Positions 41,932-53,342 of a stretch of DNA of 64,000 nucleotides are shown here, one piece after another. The notes beneath the pieces are model-generated. The model was not told the DNA's origin and did not search any database. It saw only the letters and a list, made by a program, of their open reading frames with translations. This stretch comes from Alphaproteobacteria bacterium (GTDB lineage Bacteria; Pseudomonadota; Alphaproteobacteria; Rhizobiales; Rhizobiaceae), in the NCBI GenBank assembly GCA_018823835.1, contig JAHJHT010000004.1:124001-188000 (forward strand), read 5' to 3'. Numbering within the stretch: position 1 is the stretch's first letter; each line of letters begins with the position of its first letter. Made by a program: the position numbers and the translations under genes.

Positions 41932-43662
41932 GTGGCGTATCCATTGGCGGGACTTCTGGGCACAAGCGAGATCTTGCCGCAAGGCACGCCGCCCGTCGTC
42001 GCGTCGGGCGCGGTGAAGCGCCCCAGCCATCCCTGGCTGCGCGCCCTTGCGCTCGGCGTCTGCGCAGTCGTTCTGCTGCCGATCGTGTCGCTTGCCTATG
42101 TGGCCTTGTCGGGCAGCGGCGAGGACTGGCCGCATCTCTTCCGCAACGTGCTGCCGGGCGCCAGCGCGACGACGCTCTACCTGCTCGCAATGGTCGCAGC
42201 CGCCACCGCCGTGACCGGCGTTGCGACGGCCTGGATGGTGGTTGCCTACGAATTCCCGCTGCGCCGCACGCTGGCCTGGGCGCTGGTGCTGCCGCTCGCC
42301 GTCCCGTCCTACCTAGCTGCCTATGCCTTCGGGGAATTCTTCCACTTCACAGGCCCCGTGCAGGGGGCTCTGCGCGCCGTCTTCGGCTTCGAGAGTTTTC
42401 GCGACTACTGGTTTCCCGATATCCGCACGACGCCCGGCTGTGCCTTCGTGCTGTCCTCGGTGCTCTATCCTTATGTCTACCTGACAACGCGCATCGTCTT
42501 CCTGATGCAGGGCCGCAACATTGCCGACGTGGCGCGAACGCTCGGCGCACGGCCGGCCAAAGTGTTCTGGCGCGTTCTCCTGCCGGTTGCACGGCCGGCC
42601 ATCCTTGCAGGCGTCGCCCTGGTGATGATGGAGACGATCAACGACATCGGTGCGGCCGAGTATCTCGGCGTCCACACGCTGACCTTCGCCGTCTACACGA
42701 CATGGCTGAACCGCGGCAGCCTCGAGGGCGGCGCGCAGATCGCGCTGCTGATGCTGGTGCTGGTATTCCTCATCCTTTTTGCCGAACAGTGGGGCCGTCG
42801 CCGCCAGCGCTTCCACACCGGGCGCGCCACCCACATGAAGGTATATCCGCCGCGCGTGCGCCTCAGCAGGACGGCCGGCCCGTTGGCGACCCTCGGTGTC
42901 TCGCTTCCGGTCCTGTGCGGCTTCGGCATCCCGATCTCGGTGTTCGGCCAGTATGCCTGGCGCCGGATGGACCAGTTCTGGTCGCCGGGCCTTGCCGACG
43001 CCTTCTTCAACAGCCTGATGACGGCGACCTTCACGGCTGCGCTGACCGTCGTGCTGGCTCTGTTCCTGCTCAATGCCGTGCGGCTGACCCGATCGCAGGG
43101 CGTGACGGCGACCGTTCGCCTGGCCTCGGTCGGCTATGCCCTGCCCGGCGGCATTCTCGGGCTCGGCCTGCTCTTTGCCCTGGCGCGCTTCGACAACACG
43201 CTGGACAGCTTCGCTCGCGACTATTTCGGCTTCTCGACCGGACTGCTGCTCACCGGGTCGGCGGCCGCCGTGGTCATGGCCTGCAGCATCCGCTTCCTGG
43301 CGCTTGCCGAGGGCGCCATCCGCTCCGGCCTGGAGAAACTGCCCGGTCATCTCGACGAAGCTGCGCGGAGCCTCGGCAAGACGCCGGCCGAGAGCGCCCG
43401 GGTCGTCCTGCTGCCGCTTCTGAAGCCGGCGATCTTCACCGCCTCGGTGCTGGTCTTCGTCGACACGATCAAGGAACTGTCGGCAACGATCCTGCTGCGG
43501 CCCTTCGGCTTCACGACGCTTGCCACCTACGTTTACGAGAATGCCTCACGCGGTGTTCCGCAAGATGGCGCGGCGGCGGCGATCGTCATCATCCTGACGG
43601 CGCTCATTCCGGTCCTGCTGCTGTCAGGGGCGCTGGCGCGCGACCGCGAGGCCAGCCTCTAG
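41932..43662 (+). CDS. fbpB: Ferric iron ABC transporter permease, fused two-domain
   Basis: A 576-residue inner-membrane protein with about 12 transmembrane segments in two permease domains (about 40-290 and 320-570). Each ends in the EAA-type cytoplasmic loop that contacts the ATPase: DVARTLGARPAKVFWRVLLP and DEAARSLGKTPAESARVVLL. This is the FbpB/SfuB layout. The start given is GTG 41932; a TTG at 41944 has better spacing from AGGGG. No ATP-binding gene follows in the next 300 bases or in the opposite-strand neighbours, so FbpC must come from elsewhere. Confidence 0.9.
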   Translation: MAYPLAGLLGTSEILPQGTPPVVASGAVKRPSHPWLRALALGVCAVVLLPIVSLAYVALSGSGEDWPHLFRNVLPGASATTLYLLAMVAAATAVTGVATAWMVVAYEFPLRRTLAWALVLPLAVPSYLAAYAFGEFFHFTGPVQGALRAVFGFESFRDYWFPDIRTTPGCAFVLSSVLYPYVYLTTRIVFLMQGRNIADVARTLGARPAKVFWRVLLPVARPAILAGVALVMMETINDIGAAEYLGVHTLTFAVYTTWLNRGSLEGGAQIALLMLVLVFLILFAEQWGRRRQRFHTGRATHMKVYPPRVRLSRTAGPLATLGVSLPVLCGFGIPISVFGQYAWRRMDQFWSPGLADAFFNSLMTATFTAALTVVLALFLLNAVRLTRSQGVTATVRLASVGYALPGGILGLGLLFALARFDNTLDSFARDYFGFSTGLLLTGSAAAVVMACSIRFLALAEGAIRSGLEKLPGHLDEAARSLGKTPAESARVVLLPLLKPAIFTASVLVFVDTIKELSATILLRPFGFTTLATYVYENASRGVPQDGAAAAIVIILTALIPVLLLSGALARDREASL

Positions 43663-43667
43663 CACAC

Positions 43668-43696
43668 AAAAAAAGGGCGCTCCGTGAGGAGCGCCC
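43668..43696 (-). terminator. Terminator after the acetoacetyl-CoA synthetase gene
   Basis: Perfect 9-bp arms GGGCGCTCC (43675-43683) and GGAGCGCCC (43688-43696) with a GTGA loop, followed on the minus strand by seven T (43668-43674). The 220 bases between it and the synthetase stop hold no gene. It can also stop fbpB transcripts. Confidence 0.75.
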
Positions 43697-43916
43697 TGAA
43701 GAAAAGTGATGCTGCGATAACGGGGCTTGAGCGAACTGTTCTCCTCGGGGGCTGAGGAGGGGGATTTCTCCCTCAAGTTGGGATCGACTATCGCGCCAGA
43801 GAGCTTAACAGGTCCTTACCAGACTCGTTGAATCTTTACGAAAGTGTACCACTCATGAAATCTAGGTAAATTTAGCAAACATCTTTCGTTAACCATGCGA
43901 AGCCGGTGCATAGACC

Positions 43917-45875
<1,959 letters not shown>

Positions 45876-46098
45876 TATTTGTTCTCCAATGCGCATCCTT
45901 TTTGCATATGGCGGCGCACCGGAACAAGATGCTGTATGGATTCGCCGCAAGGCTCTCGGCGAGTCGCGCAATGCCATCGCCCGGACACAAAGGCCTGAGA
46001 TGCCTCGAGCCGGCGATGGACCGATTTAGTCAACGATCCGATGGGCGCGAGCGGTTGCAAGCAAGCACACAACGATCCGGCCGGGGCTGACGAACGAC

Positions 46099-47937
46099 AT
46101 GCCCTCACCCCTCCTGCGACGCAGCATCTGGGCGCTTGGCCTCGCCGTGCTCCTTGTCGTCGCGGCGGCGGTCGCCCTGCCCTATTTCGCCTCGACCCGA
46201 ATCGTGCGCGACCGCATCGCCAAGGAGATCGGTGACTGGAGCGGCCTCGTCGTTTCGATCGGGGGCAATCCGCAGTTCACCGTCTGGCCGCGCTTCCAGG
46301 CGGTGCTGACCGACGTCTCGATGACGCGGCCCGACGAGCGCGGCGAGCCGGTGCTGGCGACGGAGCGGATGGAGATAAGCCTGTCGGCGTTCGCCGCACT
46401 TGCCGGCAATGTCGAGTTTTCGACCGCACGCCTGGTGCGCCCTACGCTTCGCGTTGCGCTTGCCCCCAACGGCCTGCCGGTTGCCGCCCTGCCGCGCAGC
46501 GGCCGCATCGGCCAGTCGCTGGCGATTGCCCGCGGCATCGTCGCCGAGGACCGCCTGGCGCCCAATACCGCGCGGCTGCCGGATGACCGCTTCGGCACCG
46601 TGGCCTTCACGGACGGCCGCATCGTCTCCGGCACGGGAAGCGCCGTGACCGAACTCGTCTCCGGCCTCGCCGGCAACCTGCAATGGGAGCGGCTGGACGG
46701 GCAGGCAAAACTTGCCGCCACAGGCGTCTGGCGTGGCGAGGCGTTTTCGCTCGACGCCGCCGCGGCAGGCCCTCTGCTGATGCTCGGGGGTGGCGAAAGC
46801 CCGCTCACCATTGCCTTCAAGTCGGCGCCTACAACATTGTCCTTCGAGGGCAAGGCGAGCCTGTCGGAGAACGCCTATTTCGACGGACGCGCCAGCTTCA
46901 CCACCCCATCGATGCTGAGGATGATCGAGTGGACAAATGCCGACATCCTGCACGGCACCGAGATCGGCGCCGTCAGCATCAGAAGCAATGTCAGCGGCGA
47001 CGCCCAGCGCATCCGCTTCGAGGAGGCCGTTATCGCGCTTGACGGCAATCCGGGCACGGGCACGCTGGACCTGCTTCTCACCGGCGAACTGCCGGTGGTG
47101 GCCGGCACGCTCGCCTTCGACGCCATCGACTTGAAATCCTTCTTGTCTGCCTTCACGCCGCTGGAACACGCGGCCGGCAGCGGACCGGGCGACGTCGACA
47201 GGGATTTCGCCAGCCGCCTCAACCTCGACCTCCGCCTGTCGGCGCGGCAGGCAACGGCGGGGTCGCTGACGCTGGCCGACGTCGCCGCGACGGCGCGGGT
47301 CAATGACGGTTTCGCCGCCTTCGACATCTCGGACGCCAGCGCCTTCGGCGGCAATGTCCAGACCGGGCTGCGCTTCGACCGCAAGCCGGAGGGCACCCAG
47401 ATCGAGCTTCGTCTCCTGGCATCGGAGATCGACGGCGGCGCCTTCGGCGCAGCGGCCGGCATAACCCGTCTGGTGCCGGTCGGGCGCGGTACCGTCTCGG
47501 TCATCCTCAAGGGCCAGGGCACGACCTGGGAGGAGATCATGGAACATGCCAACGGCTCGGTCGCGGCGAGCTTCGGCGCTGGCGCGCTGGCAGGCCTCGA
47601 TATGGACCGTTTCGTCACGCTGCTCGGCGAAGGCCAGAGTTTTCCGCTCGAAGAGGTTGCGAAGGGCAGCTTCCCGATCGAGGCGATGGAGGTGAAGGCG
47701 AGCGTCGCTGACGGGGTGGCAAGCATCGAGACGGCAAAGGCGAGGTCCGCAGCGCGCCAGGTCACGCTCTCGGGCACGGTGCCCTACAGGGGCGGCAGCC
47801 TGGCGCTCTCCGGCTCGGTCGGCCCGGCCGCCGGGCCAGCCGGGGAAGAAGCGGCCAAGCCACTGCCCTTCCACGTCGGCGGCGCCTGGAACAATCCCTT
47901 CATAGCACCGACTGCCGAGGCGCTGTCGGCCGAGTAG
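46099..47937 (+). CDS. AsmA family protein
   Basis: A 612-residue protein with an N-terminal membrane anchor (residues 9-32, IWALGLAVLLVVAAAVALPYF) and a large periplasmic part of repeated beta-strands. The N-terminal AsmA domain includes WSGLVVSIGGNPQFTVWP, and the C-terminal AsmA_2 region near 470-560 includes MEHANGSVAASFGAGALAGLD. AsmA-like proteins are thought to bridge the periplasm in lipid movement to the outer membrane or to affect its assembly. It is convergent with potI, with 6 bases between stop codons. Confidence 0.88.
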   Translation: MPSPLLRRSIWALGLAVLLVVAAAVALPYFASTRIVRDRIAKEIGDWSGLVVSIGGNPQFTVWPRFQAVLTDVSMTRPDERGEPVLATERMEISLSAFAALAGNVEFSTARLVRPTLRVALAPNGLPVAALPRSGRIGQSLAIARGIVAEDRLAPNTARLPDDRFGTVAFTDGRIVSGTGSAVTELVSGLAGNLQWERLDGQAKLAATGVWRGEAFSLDAAAAGPLLMLGGGESPLTIAFKSAPTTLSFEGKASLSENAYFDGRASFTTPSMLRMIEWTNADILHGTEIGAVSIRSNVSGDAQRIRFEEAVIALDGNPGTGTLDLLLTGELPVVAGTLAFDAIDLKSFLSAFTPLEHAAGSGPGDVDRDFASRLNLDLRLSARQATAGSLTLADVAATARVNDGFAAFDISDASAFGGNVQTGLRFDRKPEGTQIELRLLASEIDGGAFGAAAGITRLVPVGRGTVSVILKGQGTTWEEIMEHANGSVAASFGAGALAGLDMDRFVTLLGEGQSFPLEEVAKGSFPIEAMEVKASVADGVASIETAKARSAARQVTLSGTVPYRGGSLALSGSVGPAAGPAGEEAAKPLPFHVGGAWNNPFIAPTAEALSAE

Positions 47938-47943
47938 TCGCGA

Positions 47944-48762
47944 TCAGGCGCGCTGCGCCGCCTGTTCGTCGCGCTGCCGCTGGATTTCGCGCCGCTTGTT
48001 GATCAGCGACGCGGCGATTACCCCGACAGCAACAACCCCGATCATGAGCGTACAGGCGGCATTGATCTCCGGCGTCACGCCGAGCCGCACCTGGCTGTAG
48101 ATCTTCATCGGCAGTGTGGTGGCGCCGGGTCCCGAGGCGAAGCTGGCAATGACCAGATCGTCGAGCGACAGCGTGAAGGCGAGCATCCAGCCCGACACGA
48201 TGGCCGGAGCGATGACCGGCAGAGTGATCTGGAAGAAGGTCTTGACCGGCGGCGCGCCGAGGTCCATCGCGGCCTCCTCGAGCGAGCGGTCGAAACTGAC
48301 CAGCCGCGACTGCACGACTACCGCCACGAAGCACATCGAGAAGGTGATGTGGGCAAGCGTCACGGTAAGAAAACCGCGGTCGAGCCCGATGGCCACGAAC
48401 AAGAGCAGCAGCGACAGGCCAGTGACGACTTCCGGCATGACGAGTGGCGCAAACACCATGCCGGAAAACAGGATGCGGCCGCGGAAGCGCGTGTAGCGAG
48501 TCAGTGTAAGCGCCGCCATTGTGCCCAGCACCGTGGCGACCGTGGCAGAGATGACGCCGACACGGGCCGTGACCCAGGCAGCGTCCATCAGTCCCTGATT
48601 GTTGAACAGCGAGCCGTACCACTTGGTCGAGAAGCCGCCCCATACTGTCACCAGCTTGGACTCGTTGAACGAGAAGATGATGAGCAGCACGATCGGCAGG
48701 TAGAGAAAGGCAAAACCCAGCACGATCGAACTGATGTTGAAGCGGCTCCATCCACTGTTCAT
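47944..48762 (-). CDS. potI: Putrescine ABC transporter permease PotI
   Basis: A 272-residue inner-membrane permease with six hydrophobic segments and the EAA loop LEEAAMDLGAPPVKTFFQIT near residue 165. It pairs with PotH to form the channel of a PotFGHI putrescine importer. Its ATG overlaps the potH stop (ATGA), so the two are made in step. Last gene of the operon, converging on the AsmA gene. Confidence 0.93.
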   Translation of the reverse strand: MNSGWSRFNISSIVLGFAFLYLPIVLLIIFSFNESKLVTVWGGFSTKWYGSLFNNQGLMDAAWVTARVGVISATVATVLGTMAALTLTRYTRFRGRILFSGMVFAPLVMPEVVTGLSLLLLFVAIGLDRGFLTVTLAHITFSMCFVAVVVQSRLVSFDRSLEEAAMDLGAPPVKTFFQITLPVIAPAIVSGWMLAFTLSLDDLVIASFASGPGATTLPMKIYSQVRLGVTPEINAACTLMIGVVAVGVIAASLINKRREIQRQRDEQAAQRA

Positions 48763-49733
48763 CGCGACTGCTCCTGGGCGCGTGCCTGTGCCGCCTGGAA
48801 GATCATGATCGGCACGATCAGCAGCAGCAGCAGGATCACAGCCACAGCGGACGAAACCGGCCAGTCACGGTTGTTGAAGAACTCGTTCCACAGCGTCTTG
48901 CCGATCATCAGCGTCTGCGAGCCACCGAGCAGGTCGGGGATCACGAACTCGCCGACGGCTGGGATGAAGACCAGCATGCAGCCGGCGATGACGCCGGGCA
49001 GCGACAGCGGGAAGGTGATTTTCCAGAAGGCGCTGATCGGGGGGCAGCCGAGATCCTGCGCCGCCTCGATCAGCGAATAGTCCATCTTTTCCAGCGCTGC
49101 GTAGAGCGGCAGGATCATGAAGGGCAGGTAAGAGTAGACGATGCCGATGTAGATCGCCGTGTTGGTGTTCATGATGAGCAGCGGATCGTCGATGATGCCG
49201 ATTGCCTGCAGGAACTGGTTGAGCAGGCCCTCCGGCTTGAGGATGCCGATCCAGGCATAGACGCGGATCAGGAACGAGGTCCAGAAGGGCAGGATGACCA
49301 GCATCAGGAGCGTCGGGCGCAGGTTCGCTGGCGCGCGCGCCATGCCGTAGGCGATGGGATAGCCGACCAGCAGGGTGAGCAGGGTCGAAATCCCGGCGAT
49401 GACGATGCTCGAGACATAGGCGTTGAAATAGAGCGCATCCTCGGTCAGCCATAGATAGTTGTCGATGCTCATCTGGCCGAGCTGCGAGAAGAACCCGCTG
49501 ATCCCGTCCTCCAGGCTGAACGCCGGTACATAGGGCGGCATGGCGATCGCAGTCTGCGACAGCGAAATCTTGAAGACGATGATGAAGGGAACGAGGAAGA
49601 AGACCAGCAGCCACAGGTATGGAACGATGATGACCAGACGGCTGACCAGGCCGGACAGAAAACGCGAGGCGAGCGGCCGGGCGGCCGCGGCGTCGATGTT
49701 CATGGTGTCGGCGGATGCGGCAAGGTTCGACAT
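48759..49733 (-). CDS. potH: Putrescine ABC transporter permease PotH
   Basis: A 324-residue permease with six transmembrane segments (first at about 33-55, VIIVPYLWLLVFFLVPFIIV) and the EAA loop IEAAQDLGCPPISAFWKITF near 235. A cytoplasmic N-terminal extension of about 30 residues precedes the first segment, usual for PotH. The start at 49733 has GGAG 5 bases upstream, and that ribosome binding site overlaps the potG stop codon. Together with PotI it forms the membrane channel for putrescine. Confidence 0.93.
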   Translation of the reverse strand: MSNLAASADTMNIDAAAARPLASRFLSGLVSRLVIIVPYLWLLVFFLVPFIIVFKISLSQTAIAMPPYVPAFSLEDGISGFFSQLGQMSIDNYLWLTEDALYFNAYVSSIVIAGISTLLTLLVGYPIAYGMARAPANLRPTLLMLVILPFWTSFLIRVYAWIGILKPEGLLNQFLQAIGIIDDPLLIMNTNTAIYIGIVYSYLPFMILPLYAALEKMDYSLIEAAQDLGCPPISAFWKITFPLSLPGVIAGCMLVFIPAVGEFVIPDLLGGSQTLMIGKTLWNEFFNNRDWPVSSAVAVILLLLLIVPIMIFQAAQARAQEQSR

Positions 49734-49741
49734 GGTCGCTC

Positions 49742-50881
49742 CTACCTCGTCAGCACGACGCCGGCGTCCGGCGGGAAGGAGATCCAGGCGCGGTCGTTCC
49801 AGCTCAGCGCTTCCTCGACTGCGCGCGAACTGTTGAGTGCGCTGGCCTTGACGACCTGCCCGTCGTCAAGCCTGACGTGGTAGATAGTCATGTCGCCGAG
49901 ATAGGCGAGATCGTAGACCTCGCCCTCCATGGCATTCGCGGCACCCTCGGGCCGGCGCGACGAGACCCTGATCTTTTCCGGCCGGATGGCGAAGGCGACG
50001 GCATTGCCGGCAGCCGCCTCGCCAGCATTGCCGACGACGATCTCGGCCCCGCTGGCGCCGGTGATGCGCACGCTGTCGTCGTCGCGGGCCGCGACAGTGC
50101 CCTCGAACATGTTCACATTGCCGACGAAGCCGGCAACGAAGCGCGAGATCGGCGCCTCGTAGACCTCGGCGGGGGTTGCCACCTGCATCACCTCGCCTTT
50201 GTCGAGAATGGCGATGCGGTCGGCCATGGTCATGGCTTCCTCCTGGTCGTGGGTCACCACCACGAAGGTCAAGCCGAGCGACTGCTGCAGATCCATCAGT
50301 TCGAACTGGGTCTCCTCGCGCAGCTTCTTGTCGAGCGCGCCGAGCGGCTCGTCGAGCAGCAGCACCTTGGGCCGCTTGGCCACCGAGCGGGCGAGCGCGA
50401 CGCGCTGGCGCTGGCCGCCGGAGAGCTGGTGCGGCTTGCGTTTGGAGAATTGCTCCAGCTTGACGAGCTTCAGCATCTCGGCGACGCGCTGCTCGATCTG
50501 CGCCCGGGGCATGCCTTCCTGCTTCAACCCGAAGCCGATATTGGCCTCGACGGTCATGTGCGGAAACAGCGCGTAGGACTGGAACATCATGTTGACGGGC
50601 CGGCGGTAGGGCGGGATGCCGCGCATGTCCTGACCGTCGAGCAGGATGCGGCCAGAGGTGGGCTCGTCGAATCCTGCCAGCATTCGCAAGAGCGTGGACT
50701 TGCCGCAGCCAGACGCGCCGAGCAGGGCAAAGAATTCCTTCTCGTAGATCGACAGCGACAGGTTGTTGACGGCGGTGAAGTCGCCGAACCGCTTGGTCAC
50801 GTTCTCAAAGACGATGTAGGGCGTCGCCGATGGGTCGTTCCAGGGCGCGAACTCCCTCCTGATGCTGCCAAGCGATTTCAT
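49742..50881 (-). CDS. potG: Putrescine ABC transporter ATP-binding protein PotG
   Basis: A 379-residue ATPase. Walker A is GASGCGKSTLLRML (near 63), the signature is HQLSGGQRQRVALARS (near 158), and Walker B is VLLLDEPLGALD with switch His in VVVTHDQEEA. A TOBE domain follows (300-375, including AFAIRPEKIRVS). It powers the PotH-PotI channel. GGAGGGG 3-4 bases before ATG 50881 is a strong ribosome binding site; a longer frame from 50908 lacks one. Confidence 0.95.
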   Translation of the reverse strand: MKSLGSIRREFAPWNDPSATPYIVFENVTKRFGDFTAVNNLSLSIYEKEFFALLGASGCGKSTLLRMLAGFDEPTSGRILLDGQDMRGIPPYRRPVNMMFQSYALFPHMTVEANIGFGLKQEGMPRAQIEQRVAEMLKLVKLEQFSKRKPHQLSGGQRQRVALARSVAKRPKVLLLDEPLGALDKKLREETQFELMDLQQSLGLTFVVVTHDQEEAMTMADRIAILDKGEVMQVATPAEVYEAPISRFVAGFVGNVNMFEGTVAARDDDSVRITGASGAEIVVGNAGEAAAGNAVAFAIRPEKIRVSSRRPEGAANAMEGEVYDLAYLGDMTIYHVRLDDGQVVKASALNSSRAVEEALSWNDRAWISFPPDAGVVLTR

Positions 50882-50915
50882 GTCCCCTCCGGACGCCGGT
50901 TGCCCCACTTTAAGT

Positions 50916-50942
50916 AAAAAGCCCCGGCGTTTGCGCCGGGGC
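50916..50942 (-). terminator. Attenuator-like hairpin between potF and potG
   Basis: On the minus strand, perfect 9-bp arms (plus-strand GCCCCGGCG 50921-50929 and CGCCGGGGC 50934-50942) are followed by TTTTT (50916-50920). It lies 11 bases after the potF stop. It likely reduces read-through so that the binding protein is made in excess over potGHI. Confidence 0.75.
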
Positions 50943-50953
50943 CCCCTGGATGG

Positions 50954-52051
50954 TCACTGACCGGTAACGATCTTGGTCCAGATGCGGGTGACGCGACGCT
51001 GCGTCTTGGGGTCGAGCGGAACGGTGGTGAACAGGTTCGCCATCGTCTCCTCATCCGGATAGACCGCCGGATCGTCGATCACTTCCTCATCGAGCAGGGC
51101 CTGCGAGGCCTTGTTGCCATTGGCGTAGAAGACGTAGTTGGAAGCCTTGGCGATGACGTCTGGCCGCATGATGTAGTTGAGGAACTCATGCGCTTCCTCG
51201 ACATGCGGCGCGTCGGCGGGGATCGCCATCTGATCGAACCACATCTGCGCGCCTTCCTTGGGGATCGAGTAGTCGATCGCCACGCCCTGATCGGCTTCCG
51301 CTGCACGATCGCGGGCCTGGAAGACGTCGCCCGACCAGCCGACTGCCAGGCAGATGTCGCCATTGGCGAGGCCGTTAATGTATTCGGACGAATGGAACTT
51401 GCGGATCGACGGCCGGATGCTGAGAAGAAGTTCCTCGGCCTTGGCGAGTTCGTCCGCGTCGGTCGAGTTCGGGTCGAGCTTGAGATACTTCAGCGCCGCC
51501 GGGATCATCTCGGCCGGGGCGTCCAGCATGTAGACGCCGCAATCGGCGAGCTTGGCGAGGTTTTCCGGCTTGAACACGACGTCCCAGGTGTCGATCTTCT
51601 CGATGCCCAGCGCATCCTGCACCTTCTTGACGTTGTAGCCGATGCCGGTCGTACCCCACATGTAGTTGATCGAGTATTCGTTGCCCGGATCGTAGACGGC
51701 GGTGCGCTCGGCCACCACGTCCCACATGTTGGACAGGTTGGGCAGCTTCGACTTGTCGAGCTTCTGGAACACGCCTGCCTGAATCTGGCGGGCGAGGAAG
51801 GTACCGGTCGGGACCACGACATCGTAGCCTGTGCCACCGGCGAGCAGCTTCGTTTCAAGGATTTCGTTGGAATCGAAGACGTCATAGACGACCTTGATGC
51901 CGGTTTCCTTGGTGAACTCCTCGATGATGGAATCGTCGATGTAGTCGGACCAGTTGTAGACGTTCACGACGCGATCCTGCGCCTGTGCGGCGCCCGTCCA
52001 TGCGATCAATGCGACGGTCGCCGCCGATAGCCAAAAACCTGTTGTCTTCAT
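50954..52051 (-). CDS. potF: Putrescine-binding periplasmic protein PotF
   Basis: A 365-residue binding protein with a signal peptide (residues 1-24, ending AQAQ before DRVVNVYNWSDYID). The VYNWSDYIDDSIIEEF opening and the TGYDVVVPTGTFLARQIQAG segment are typical of PotF/PotD, and Trp and Asp residues of the polyamine site are visible (WSDY, WGTTGIGYN, FDQMAIP). It delivers putrescine or related polyamines to PotHI. The start is the ATG at 52051; an upstream frame adds 18 unsupported residues. First gene of potFGHI; it is followed by a hairpin. Confidence 0.93.
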   Translation of the reverse strand: MKTTGFWLSAATVALIAWTGAAQAQDRVVNVYNWSDYIDDSIIEEFTKETGIKVVYDVFDSNEILETKLLAGGTGYDVVVPTGTFLARQIQAGVFQKLDKSKLPNLSNMWDVVAERTAVYDPGNEYSINYMWGTTGIGYNVKKVQDALGIEKIDTWDVVFKPENLAKLADCGVYMLDAPAEMIPAALKYLKLDPNSTDADELAKAEELLLSIRPSIRKFHSSEYINGLANGDICLAVGWSGDVFQARDRAAEADQGVAIDYSIPKEGAQMWFDQMAIPADAPHVEEAHEFLNYIMRPDVIAKASNYVFYANGNKASQALLDEEVIDDPAVYPDEETMANLFTTVPLDPKTQRRVTRIWTKIVTGQ

Positions 52052-52202
52052 CTTGCATTCCCCTTTTTCTTGCCGGCCGAACACGCACCTCCCATGGCAT
52101 CCCACCTGCTATGAGGTTCAGCCTATTGACGTTTTTCGGTCTCGACAAGGAGCAATCGACTTCCCATGCGGCAATGCAATATGCGGCGCGGGAGCCTCGC
52201 GG

Positions 52203-53168
52203 TCAGTGCGGCGAGGGCATGCCGGTGACGCCCGGCTTCTGCGGCCGCTGCTGGCGACGAAATTCCATGCCGATGTGGACGAGCAAGGCAGCAAAGACGA
52301 CGGCGCCACCTATCACGGTGCGCGTCGAAGGCACCTCGCCGTGGATCAGCCAGACCCAGATCGGGCCGAGCAGCGTTTCGAAGGTGCCGAGCAGGGCGGC
52401 GAAGGCCGCCGCGATCAGGCGCGCCCCGGTGGCGAAGAAGGCCAGGCCGAGGCCGAGATTGAGGGCGCCGAAGGCAAACAGAAGGGCGAAATCGGGGGCC
52501 GAGACGGCAAAGCCCGAGGCCTGCGTGGCGGCGAAGGCGGCGCCGATGGCGGTGCCCAGGCAGGTGGCCGGCGTCATGCGCACATGGGCGAAGCGGCGCG
52601 TGATGACTGTGGCGATGGAGAAGGCGACGGCGATCAGCAACGCCAGGCCGTCGCCGACCGGCGAGACCGAGCCGCCAAGCGAATCCGAGACCATGATGGC
52701 GACCCCGCCGATCACGGCGGCAATGGCCACCCAAGTGGGCAGCGACACTTTCTCGCGGAAGAGGATGAAGGCGAGCAGCGCCGCGATCAGTGGAACGCCT
52801 GCCTGCATCAGGAGGATGTTGGCGACCGTGGTGTAGGCGAGCGCCACCACGAAGGAGGTCGAGGCGGTGGCGAAGCAGAAGGCGACGGCGATGCCCGGCA
52901 GTCCCATGTCGCGGAACAGCCTCAGCGTGCCGCGCGCGCCGTCGCGCAACAGCATGAAGCCGAGCAGGAATGCGGCCGCCCAGAGCGAGCGCCAGAAGAC
53001 GACCGTCCAGGAATCGGCGGTCTCGATGAAGCGGGCAATGGCGCCGCCAAAACTCCAGAATAGTGCCGACAGGAAGACAAGCAGGAAGCCGCGGCGCTCG
53101 TCGCCCTGCCCCACCGGCGCAGGGACGGCAGCGGTGGGCGGCAAGGATGCAGCCGGCTTGTTGTTCAT
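52203..53168 (-). CDS. EamA/DMT-family transporter
   Basis: A 321-residue inner-membrane protein with ten predicted hydrophobic helices in two EamA repeats (about 28-155 and 170-300). The first opens with GFLLVFLSALFWSFGGAIARF and the second ends near LLGPIWVWLIHGEVPS. DMT proteins export or import small metabolites; the substrate is not readable. It lies upstream of potF on the same strand with a 151-base gap, so a separate promoter is likely. The N-terminal 25 residues are Pro/Ala-rich and cytoplasmic. Confidence 0.88.
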   Translation of the reverse strand: MNNKPAASLPPTAAVPAPVGQGDERRGFLLVFLSALFWSFGGAIARFIETADSWTVVFWRSLWAAAFLLGFMLLRDGARGTLRLFRDMGLPGIAVAFCFATASTSFVVALAYTTVANILLMQAGVPLIAALLAFILFREKVSLPTWVAIAAVIGGVAIMVSDSLGGSVSPVGDGLALLIAVAFSIATVITRRFAHVRMTPATCLGTAIGAAFAATQASGFAVSAPDFALLFAFGALNLGLGLAFFATGARLIAAAFAALLGTFETLLGPIWVWLIHGEVPSTRTVIGGAVVFAALLVHIGMEFRRQQRPQKPGVTGMPSPH

Positions 53169-53342
53169 CTTCGGTCGCCGATCGCAAGGGCCAGGGTCGT
53201 GGCGGCAGGCCGCTCTGCTTTCACCGCTATTCAATAGAGTCGGCGCTGGCGTGGTCCAGCACTTGCTTCCTCTTGTGACAAGCCGCTGCGTGGCTACATG
53301 CTAGGCGGCGGGGCGATCGCGTTGCAGACAGGAGATTTTTCG

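Noticed and set aside
46105-47874. Minus-strand frame of 589 codons opposite the AsmA gene
   Set aside because: No family pattern; the plus strand has a membrane anchor and AsmA segments.
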